The notes beneath the pieces were generated by a model. The model did no database searches. It saw only the letters and a program-made list of their open reading frames with translations, and had not been told where the DNA came from. From Firmicutes bacterium UBA3906 (GTDB lineage Bacteria; Bacillota; Clostridia; Caldicoprobacterales; DTU083): 13,584 bases of DNA. This document shows, piece by piece, positions 1-5,906 of this stretch. Made by a program: the position numbers and the translations under genes. Each line of letters opens with the position of its first letter. Positions within the stretch are counted from its first letter, which is position 1. The stretch lies in the NCBI GenBank assembly GCA_002391555.1, contig DGFG01000032.1:4857-18440 (forward strand), given 5' to 3'.

Positions 1-26
1 TTTATTTAACTTTAATATACTTAGCA

Positions 27-55
27 TTGACATATTGGTATAATGGAAGTAGACT
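27..55 (+). promoter_or_regulatory. Candidate sigma-A promoter upstream of the EFR1 gene
   Basis: A perfect TTGACA (27-32) is followed after 17 bases by TAGACT (50-55), which matches four of six positions of the -10 consensus. A perfect TATAAT also occurs at 39-44, but it is only 6 bases from the TTGACA, so those two cannot form one promoter. No good -35 box was found for the TATAAT alone. The ribosome binding site AAGGGGAG (69-76) follows, which would leave a short leader. The assignment is tentative. Confidence 0.35.
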
Positions 56-83
56 AATAGCAATTCGTAAGGGGAGTTAAGTT

Positions 84-869
84 ATGGAAAATATTATTTT
101 TTACTTCAGTGGAACCGGTAACTCGTATTCAATTGCAAAAGGGTTAGAAAAGGAAATAGGAGATACTATTGTGGTACCACTACTTAGAGCTAAAGATTAT
201 AAGGTAGAGGAATATGGGATTGTGGGCTTTGTTTTTCCTGTATACTATACTCATGTTCCAGAAATAGTTATAAGAGCAATAGAGGGCATTAGATTTAGAA
301 AGGATCAACTAGTATTTGCACTTGCTACTTATGGTGGATCTTGGGGATATGCTCTAAAGGACATAAGGGAAGCCTTATCTGACAAAGAGATAATATTGCA
401 AGAATACAAAATCAAAACACCTGGTAACTACATACTAGAATATAGTGCATTTCCGAGATCCTATCAGGAAGGTATACTTAAAAAAGCTGAGCGTAAGATA
501 AGCAAAATTGCCAGCTCAATACTTGAGAGCAAAAGGACAGGGTATATAAAGGCCAATCTATTAGCTAGAATGTTTCATAAACGGTCTGATAAGCAAAGGA
601 GTAAATTTTCCGAGCTAGGCTCTGAATTTTTTGCTAGTGATAAATGCCTAAACTGTTACCAGTGCGTAAAATTATGCCCCACTGATAATATTACTTTAAG
701 TGAAGGTATCCTAGTATGGGGAAGTAAGTGTGCCCAGTGTATGGCATGTATCCAGTGGTGTCCTCAAAAGGCAGTATCCCATCCCTTAGTGAAAAAAAGC
801 AGAAAAAACTATACTAACCCTAAGGTAACAATAAGCCAAAGAGGCGACCTTGTATTAAAGGAAAATTAA
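84..869 (+). CDS. EFR1-family flavodoxin-like / 2[4Fe-4S] ferredoxin protein
   Basis: This 261-residue cytosolic protein fuses an N-terminal flavodoxin-like domain to a C-terminal bacterial-type ferredoxin domain. The FMN phosphate-binding loop is visible as SGTGNS (residues 9-14). Two consecutive CxxCxxCxxxCP motifs lie at Cys188/191/194/198 and Cys216/219/222/226, enough for two [4Fe-4S] clusters. This order and length match the EFR1 family of anaerobes, which is presumed to move electrons between FMN and iron-sulfur clusters; the partner and substrate are unknown. ATG 84 is chosen because AAGGGGAG lies 7 bases upstream and the FMN motif starts at once. The gene is apparently monocistronic: the next gene is in the opposite orientation and degraded. 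The family call is firm, the physiological role is not. Confidence 0.93.
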   Translation: MENIIFYFSGTGNSYSIAKGLEKEIGDTIVVPLLRAKDYKVEEYGIVGFVFPVYYTHVPEIVIRAIEGIRFRKDQLVFALATYGGSWGYALKDIREALSDKEIILQEYKIKTPGNYILEYSAFPRSYQEGILKKAERKISKIASSILESKRTGYIKANLLARMFHKRSDKQRSKFSELGSEFFASDKCLNCYQCVKLCPTDNITLSEGILVWGSKCAQCMACIQWCPQKAVSHPLVKKSRKNYTNPKVTISQRGDLVLKEN

Positions 870-912
870 TGTTTGCGACCCTTAATAATTTTGATATGGT
901 ATTAAAAAATAT

Positions 913-1250
913 TTAATAATCAAAGATAATGAAAAGAAATAGTAACATTTTTCCTAGAGCAATTCCAAGGAGGATCTCATTTTTGTATCTCTCCCATACT
1001 CTTTTGCTTTGTACTACATGCATAGAGGCAAAAGCTTGAGCATCCTCTGGATCAAGCTCTAGTAACAGGGCTTCATCCTTTACCAATACAGTATGTTCTG
1101 GGAGAATATATGTTGATGCTCGTATAATATTGCTGGACATAGGAGGAATAAGCCATCAATCCTATCTGCCATCTTGTATACTAGGCCCCTGGCTAGTAAA
1201 GCTCCATTCTTTATCGTGATAAAAGCAGATTTGTTGCTATAAGGAGGATT
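913..1250 (-). pseudogene. Frameshifted remnant of a membrane-protein C-terminus
   Basis: On the minus strand a 75-codon reading frame runs from 1140 to 913 and ends in a hydrophobic segment (about the last 20 residues) after an acidic stretch rich in Leu, Glu and Asp. It lacks a ribosome binding site and has an in-frame stop five codons upstream. Another minus-strand frame is open from 1250 to beyond 1138 and reads ITIKNGALLARGLVYKMADR, which looks protein-like and enters the 75-codon frame if one base is gained or lost near 1138. I read this as one broken gene whose 5' part is missing. The alternation of helix-like segments and a terminal TM is compatible with the end of a complex I subunit 5/proton-transporter-like protein, but that identity is a guess. 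It overlaps the promoter and RBS region of the regulator gene at 1256. Confidence 0.45.
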
Positions 1251-1258
1251 TTAAGTTG
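1241..1258 (+). promoter_or_regulatory. Strong RBS followed by a TTG start codon
   Basis: AAGGAGG (1241-1247) is a near-perfect Shine-Dalgarno sequence 8 bases before TTG at 1256, which is in frame with the regulator. This supports TTG 1256 as the start even though a conventional ATG with a weaker AGGGGG lies 63 bases further on. A TTG start after a strong RBS could hold expression of the regulator low. Confidence 0.5.
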
Positions 1259-2731
1259 ACTTATGGCTTTTTCAAGTGTATAACTGAGTTAGGAGCTCCA
1301 TTGAGCAGGGGGTACAAAATGAATAGAGATAGTATACTAAATTCCCGCAGGCTTTCTATATTGGCATTTTCATTTTCCTTTGCCTATCTACTTTCCTTTT
1401 TATTTGAGGGACAGGTGCTCTATAGCCTACTGGATTTACTTGAAGTAAATTCCTCTACTTATATATTGGCCGCTATGATTCTCCATTTCTTAGGTCTACT
1501 CACCTGTGGTTTGTATGTAAAAACGCAAGTAGTAGCCAAAAATGTAATGGTCGCTGGTATGGGCATATGCCTAATTGCCACAATTCCCTTCTTTTTTGAT
1601 CCCTCATTTTTATGGCTGCTTGGCTTAATTATTAGCGGATATACCAGTGGTTGTGCAGTGGCGTCATGGGGTTTTTTTCTAAAGGCCTTTACTCCCAAAA
1701 ACGAGCGTATCAAATCCTGTGCAGATGTTCTGATATATTCTAATATTTTGATGATTGTAGTTAATGTAGTTGCCATGAACCGGTCACCACTTATTGGGCT
1801 AATCCTGTCAATGCTATGCCTATTAGTCGGAATAGTTTTTACATGGATGCTACCAGTGGACCAGGAAAAAGACCAAGATAAGGCTGCTTTGAATAAAACA
1901 CAAGGCAGTATTAAAAATTCATTAATACTGCTGTGCCTTTTTGTCTTTATCATCACAATAAATTCAGGACTCATGTATCAGGTTATAAACCCCGCATTTG
2001 ACCATCTAACGGGGCTGGTAAGTTGGTATTGGGCTGTCCCCTATATTGTGGCTCTTGCCATTATGCGCAACCTACCTACGAAAGCAAAGCGTTCTAGGAT
2101 TTTGTATATAGGCATGGCCATGATTATGGGAGCCTTTATTAGCTTTATGTTGCTCAAGCGAAAGACATCTGACTATATTCTTGTAGACACACTAATGCTC
2201 GGTGCCTGTGGTATATATGACCTATTTTGGTGGAGCATCCTTGGAGAGATGCTGGACTATAGTGAAAAGCCTGCACAAACCTTTGGTATTGGGCTTTCTG
2301 CTAATGTATTTGGTGTCCTTTGTGGAGGGGTCCTTGGAATGACTATAAGATCTATAGGCCTTCCAAGCGCAGAGCTTGCGGTCATAGCCCTAAGTGTAGT
2401 TTGCGTTACATTAGTCATGCTGCCACCCCTAAACCGGCAGCTTGTCTTACTGCTAAAAAGCCATGCCTACCTTGCCGCCTATGATAATATGAGCCAATCA
2501 CAGCAAACCCATATTGTTAGTCAAGTTAAAACCCTAGACCCACTGACTGTCCGGGAACAGGACGTACTACAACTGATCCTCTCCGGTAAGTCCAACCGTG
2601 AGATTGCTAATGCTTTGTTTATCAGTGAGAATACTGTTAAAACACATGCAAGGAGTATTTTTTCAAAATATGACGTTTCAAGTCGTGCAGAGCTAATCAG
2701 TACTCTGCTTAAAAACCAAACCCTTGGATGA
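1256..2731 (+). CDS. Membrane-bound LuxR-type regulator with MFS-like domain
   Basis: The 491-residue product has a long multi-pass hydrophobic region (about residues 35-420, roughly 10-12 TM segments, resembling a major facilitator fold) and a C-terminal LuxR/GerE helix-turn-helix at about residues 430-485. The HTH shows the usual LTxREQDVL opening, the GKSNREIANALFISENTVK recognition region and the following KTHARSIF. Such fusions are known from anaerobic Firmicutes and Actinobacteria; the membrane part is presumed to sense a ligand or transported solute and the HTH to bind DNA from the membrane. Two starts are possible: TTG 1256 with AAGGAGG at 1241-1247, or ATG 1319 with AGGGGG at 1307-1312, which begins just before the first TM and would give 470 residues. 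A terminator follows, so it is transcribed apart from the downstream cluster, which it may control. Confidence 0.88.
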   Translation: MTYGFFKCITELGAPLSRGYKMNRDSILNSRRLSILAFSFSFAYLLSFLFEGQVLYSLLDLLEVNSSTYILAAMILHFLGLLTCGLYVKTQVVAKNVMVAGMGICLIATIPFFFDPSFLWLLGLIISGYTSGCAVASWGFFLKAFTPKNERIKSCADVLIYSNILMIVVNVVAMNRSPLIGLILSMLCLLVGIVFTWMLPVDQEKDQDKAALNKTQGSIKNSLILLCLFVFIITINSGLMYQVINPAFDHLTGLVSWYWAVPYIVALAIMRNLPTKAKRSRILYIGMAMIMGAFISFMLLKRKTSDYILVDTLMLGACGIYDLFWWSILGEMLDYSEKPAQTFGIGLSANVFGVLCGGVLGMTIRSIGLPSAELAVIALSVVCVTLVMLPPLNRQLVLLLKSHAYLAAYDNMSQSQQTHIVSQVKTLDPLTVREQDVLQLILSGKSNREIANALFISENTVKTHARSIFSKYDVSSRAELISTLLKNQTLG

Positions 2732-2744
2732 TATCGGATGATAT
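2726..2744 (+). repeat. Direct repeat GGATGATAT, 10-bp period
   Basis: GGATGATAT occurs at 2726-2734 and again at 2736-2744, exactly one helical turn apart. The stop codon of the regulator gene (TGA 2729-2731) lies within the first copy. GGATGA recurs at 2822-2827 as one arm of a perfect dyad. Confidence 0.6.
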
Positions 2745-2774
2745 AAGTAACTACATAAATATCAGATCAAACAG

Positions 2775-2805
2775 CCTCTCACCTAATAGAATGAGAGGTT
2801 TTTTT
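2775..2805 (+). terminator. Intrinsic terminator after the LuxR-type regulator
   Basis: CCTCTCA (2775-2781) pairs with TGAGAGG (2792-2798) around a 10-base loop, and seven T residues follow directly (2799-2805). This is a typical rho-independent terminator 43 bases after the regulator's stop codon, and it separates the regulator from the downstream cluster. Confidence 0.9.
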
Positions 2806-2811
2806 GTGAAT

Positions 2812-2827
2812 TCATCCTTTTGGATGA
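2812..2827. promoter_or_regulatory. TCATCC-TTTT-GGATGA dyad, candidate operator
   Basis: A perfect 6-bp inverted repeat with a 4-base spacer lies between the terminator and the first gene of the cluster. Its right arm repeats the GGATGA found twice at the end of the regulator gene. A possible -10 box TAGAAT (2850-2855) follows, but I see no good -35 box for it. The position fits an operator for the cluster, possibly for the upstream HTH protein. It could also be just a small hairpin. Confidence 0.35.
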
Positions 2828-2880
2828 TGCACTTTTACCTATCTCTTTCTAGAATATAAGTAGGGGGAGGTATGGTGCAA

Positions 2881-3390
2881 ATGAAATTAATCCGCAAAAG
2901 GCGTAATGGATTTGTAATAATGTTCCTAGCTAATTTTTGTTTTGCAATGTTGCTCAGTTTTGTATACAAGGAAGAAATGGTTTTCCTCTTTGGAACTATC
3001 AGCCTTATCTCTCTCCTTTTCTTAGTGAGACAAAACCGACTGCTCTATGACGCATCTCTCATTTGGGAAAATCGCATCCTTGTTGTTCCATCTATAGCTC
3101 CTAACCTATCGGGTAGGCAGATACAAAAGGATACCGAGGAAACCGTAGTATCTACCTTTGGAATCCTTTTAGGTAAACAGATTTATCGGTGGGGTCTTGA
3201 TGGTATACATGGGATAAGGCTACAAACAACCCTTATTGACAAGGAACGAATATATCTTACATTCGGAGATGCAGCCCAAATAATGAGGCTAGAGATGCTT
3301 CACGGAATGTCTCAAAAGAAAGAGGTAATAATTACTGCACAAAAGTTACTTTACGAAACAGGTGTGCAAGCAGACATTATCGGATGGTGA
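2881..3390 (+). CDS. Small two-TM membrane protein of unknown function
   Basis: The product (169 residues) is not recognised. A basic N-terminus (KLIRKRRNG) is followed by two hydrophobic segments at about residues 10-29 and 33-51, joined by a very short loop, and then by a soluble domain of about 115 residues with alternating beta-like and helical stretches. This layout resembles small membrane proteins with a PH-like cytosolic domain, but no diagnostic motif is seen. The start at 2881 is preferred to the in-frame ATG at 2872 because the GGGGGAGG sequence (2863-2870) would be only one base from 2872 but 10 bases from 2881. It is the first gene of the putative cluster; the broken lipoprotein gene follows after 32 bases. 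Confidence 0.72.
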   Translation: MKLIRKRRNGFVIMFLANFCFAMLLSFVYKEEMVFLFGTISLISLLFLVRQNRLLYDASLIWENRILVVPSIAPNLSGRQIQKDTEETVVSTFGILLGKQIYRWGLDGIHGIRLQTTLIDKERIYLTFGDAAQIMRLEMLHGMSQKKEVIITAQKLLYETGVQADIIGW

Positions 3391-3422
3391 GACTAGAAGA
3401 ATTAATAAATAGAGGGGGATAA

Positions 3423-3769
3423 ATGGCAAGAAAAGTAGAGTGGTATCACTTCTGTTTGTTATGGTAATTCTCCTGTCAGCAATAGTAGGATTTTCTGCTT
3501 GTTCACAAGGCGATGGATCAGCATCAGGCAAGGTTTCACCTAATTCAGAAAAGATAATTGGCAATGCCAAGTGAGATGGGGTAGAGATTATTACTCCCGC
3601 AGTGACCTTTTACAATACTGTAAATGGTAATTATTTCGATATGGAGCTTACAGTGGGTGGCCTAATCCCAAGAGGTTCAGAAAACGGTGACAAGGTATAC
3701 ATCATTGTTGTATTCAATGGCTCACTGGCCACTTATATAGAAACAGCATACGAATACGAGTGGGTCTAG
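3423..3769 (+). pseudogene. Broken small lipoprotein gene (frameshift and TGA)
   Basis: An RBS-like GAGGGGG and ATG 3423 open a frame that stops after 14 codons. If one base is added in the A-run at 3431-3434, the reading enters a frame that encodes a signal-peptide-like hydrophobic stretch ending in IVGFSAC (Cys at 3500-3502) and a Ser/Gly-rich linker, a lipoprotein-like N-terminus. The -3 residue Phe is unusual for a lipobox. This frame then meets TGA at 3572-3574 and continues open for another 64 codons to TAG 3767-3769, with protein-like, beta-rich sequence. The intact ancestor would have had about 115 residues and an outer-face location. Two separate lesions with otherwise good coding character suggest recent inactivation. 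A sequencing error could explain one lesion but hardly both. Confidence 0.72.
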
Positions 3770-3791
3770 AAATAAATAGGGGGCTGAGTTT

Positions 3792-5129
3792 ATGGCGAAA
3801 AAGAAAAATAACAGTAAAATACCCCTACCAATTGTCATAATTATCTGTGCAGTTCTACTGTATGCCAGCTATACCAGCATCAGTACCCTGGCGCTAGCGA
3901 TATTTGGTGATTCAGTAATGGGTATAGTGGATAGCTATTCGAATAGGCGAGATGATACTAGGGCAGAGGAAAACCGGTCTCGTACTGTTTCCAAGGGCTA
4001 TAGCTTTATAGCAAAGGGTAAAGTATACCGAGGATATGTGACCTATCTTAGTGATGAGGCATGGCCAAGTCTAGACAAAGGTGAAACCCGGCAAGAACGA
4101 ATACGTTATCTTTCCTTTTTCCCCTATATCAACAAACCTGCCATGTTATCAGACTTTGACAGGTTAGGTGAGCTAGGAATCATCTATCATATCTTTACCC
4201 CTATTGGATGTCTGATATTGTTTCTACTAGTCACACGGACAGGTAGAAAGGGTAAAAGGAAGAAAAAAGGGGGGAGTAAGGCAGTAGCAAAAGCAAGCAC
4301 ACAGAGACAAGCCCAAATAAAAGAAAAGAGAAGCAATGGGGATATGTATTGTCAAAACTGCGGAAATAAGTTACTAAAGGAGGCAGCTTTCTGCTCTAAC
4401 TGTGGTGTTAAAACGCCAAGTAGCGCAGATAACACATGTAAGGCATGTGGAATTAAGCTGCCTGAGGATAGTAAATTTTGTATCGGCTGTGGCAAGCCTA
4501 TAAATTTAAAAATAGCAGTAACCATGGAACCAATGCATGAAGACTCTCCTGTATCCCCACAGAAAAGCTCAAACATGGTTGGTTTTTCCGATAGGTATAA
4601 TTCACCAGAGCTACTGGCTGTTGCACAGGAAAAAAGAAAATCCTCTATTGGATGCATGTGGATAATGTTTATACTGCCCCTTATTGGTTTTCCCATCGCC
4701 GGTTTACTGATGGATGATTTCCCACTTGGAGAAGCCATCATCATCGGAGTTGGAACTGCGCTTATCTTGCTCTTTGTTAATCTGCTAGCACTAGGAAGCA
4801 GTAAAAAGCCCATCTGGGAGGGCGTGGTTGTTAACAAGTATAGCAATGAAAGGTATCAACAAAGGGATTCAAACGAGACCTACACAGAATACACAGTAGT
4901 AATCAAGACCGATGCGGGTAAGAAAAAGACCATTGTAGAACGTAGGGGTGGGGGACAAATGTATGACTATCTCTCTGTAGGTGATAGGGTCCGCTATCAC
5001 CCGAGATTTGGAACATATGAGAAATACGATAAGTCCAAAGACCGGATAATCTACTGCAATGTCTGCACAAGGGTAAACCCTATACAAAACGACCGCTGTA
5101 GCTGGTGTAAAAATCTCTTATTTAAATAA
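3792..5129 (+). CDS. Multi-pass membrane protein with three zinc-ribbon-like Cys clusters
   Basis: The 445-residue protein begins with a TM segment (about 12-37), then a region of about 90 residues containing GYSFIAKGKVYRGYVTYL that resembles DUF3592-type extracytoplasmic domains, and a second TM (about 131-147). A very basic stretch (150-180) points to the cytosol. Two double-CxxC zinc ribbons follow at Cys187/190/201/204 and Cys216/219/230/233. Two more TM segments (about 285-306 and 313-334) lead to a beta-rich tail, and a third Cys pair set (Cys422/425 and Cys436/439) closes the protein. The ribbons should bind Zn and sit in the cytosol. RBS ATAGGGGG lies 8 bases before the ATG. It belongs to the same-strand cluster. 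Domain structure is clear; function is unknown. Confidence 0.88.
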   Translation: MAKKKNNSKIPLPIVIIICAVLLYASYTSISTLALAIFGDSVMGIVDSYSNRRDDTRAEENRSRTVSKGYSFIAKGKVYRGYVTYLSDEAWPSLDKGETRQERIRYLSFFPYINKPAMLSDFDRLGELGIIYHIFTPIGCLILFLLVTRTGRKGKRKKKGGSKAVAKASTQRQAQIKEKRSNGDMYCQNCGNKLLKEAAFCSNCGVKTPSSADNTCKACGIKLPEDSKFCIGCGKPINLKIAVTMEPMHEDSPVSPQKSSNMVGFSDRYNSPELLAVAQEKRKSSIGCMWIMFILPLIGFPIAGLLMDDFPLGEAIIIGVGTALILLFVNLLALGSSKKPIWEGVVVNKYSNERYQQRDSNETYTEYTVVIKTDAGKKKTIVERRGGGQMYDYLSVGDRVRYHPRFGTYEKYDKSKDRIIYCNVCTRVNPIQNDRCSWCKNLLFK

Positions 5130-5215
5130 ATAAACTATGGCTTTATTGCTTTTCACTAAACCTAAGACGGTGGAGTTTACATCAACTAAAAAAAGGCATC
5201 AAGGAGGGCTTCATA

Positions 5216-5890
5216 ATGAAAAAAGGCTTGATTATTGTGCTTATCTTGGCCAATTTATTGATGCTAGGGATAGGCATAGTTACAATACCGCCCAATCTAC
5301 AGCTAAGAGAAGGGAGGGTAATTCCTTTAACAGGATCAGAGCAAAAATACCCCGACAAACCATCGACAGATAAGAAAACTCCGCCCACAGTCACGGAAAG
5401 CGATAGTGGTAAAGAGAAAAAGGAAACAGGTGTGAGCTTATCCACAAAGGAGCGGCCTGACTTGGAGGACTTTGCATGGTATATAGATGATACGACTACT
5501 GTTGGTATTCTATCCGATGCTAAAACTATAGATAATATAAGTCCAGTTACTGGTAGTTGGAAAGCACTCATTATTTACGATCCTAACAATGAATACGACA
5601 TGAGTGCTATGGAATTTCTAAACATCTCTCTTGATGGTAGTGCGGAAAGTCTAGCCCTTACCCTTGACTGGTATCATATTTTTTGGGCAAATGAAAGCAA
5701 GTTTTTTGATGAGACAGATATGGAGGACAGTATTTTCACTGGTAAATGGGAAAATGGTGGTCTTTGGGCCTCCGGTGCTGGAACTATAAGAATTAAAAAC
5801 TTTTATGAGCAAGAAGGAAAGCAGTACGCCCTTGGCTCGATGGATACACCAGACGGGATACCAGCGCTTGTAGCACTAGTGAGACCATAA
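5216..5890 (+). CDS. Membrane-anchored or secreted protein, unknown function
   Basis: The 224-residue product starts with a signal or anchor segment (residues 4-24: short Lys start, long hydrophobic run, no lipobox Cys). A Lys/Thr/Ser/Pro/Asp/Glu-rich low-complexity linker (about 40-80) follows, then a compact domain (about 84-224). That domain begins with GSWKALIIY and ends with GIPALVALVRP, and its aromatic, alternating pattern suggests a small beta-barrel or lipocalin-like fold. It is predicted to act on the outer face of the membrane. AAGGAGGG (5201-5208) places the start at ATG 5216. Only 16 bases separate its stop from the next gene, so the two are very likely co-translated. The family is not recognised. 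Confidence 0.8.
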   Translation: MKKGLIIVLILANLLMLGIGIVTIPPNLQLREGRVIPLTGSEQKYPDKPSTDKKTPPTVTESDSGKEKKETGVSLSTKERPDLEDFAWYIDDTTTVGILSDAKTIDNISPVTGSWKALIIYDPNNEYDMSAMEFLNISLDGSAESLALTLDWYHIFWANESKFFDETDMEDSIFTGKWENGGLWASGAGTIRIKNFYEQEGKQYALGSMDTPDGIPALVALVRP

Positions 5891-5906
5891 ATAAGGAGGT
5901 ATAGAG

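Noticed and set aside
27..44. TTGACA and TATAAT as one consensus promoter
   Set aside because: Both hexamers are perfect, but the spacer is only 6 bases; RNA polymerase needs about 16-18. TTGACA was paired with TAGACT (50-55) at low confidence.
900..918. TATTAAA/TTTAATA hairpin after the EFR1 gene as a terminator
   Set aside because: The stem has only A-T pairs and no T-run follows, so it would be too weak.
1459..1974. 171-codon minus-strand frame inside the LuxR-type regulator
   Set aside because: It is antisense to a clearly coding region with TM segments and an HTH, and it has no RBS.
3572..3574. TGA as a selenocysteine codon in the lipoprotein frame
   Set aside because: The same gene also has a frameshift, the residue context shows no redox motif, and no obvious SECIS-like hairpin follows. 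A nonsense mutation is simpler.
5137..5373. 78-codon plus-strand frame overlapping the anchored protein gene
   Set aside because: It lacks an RBS, overlaps the well-supported gene at 5216 in another frame, and has a composition that is not protein-like.
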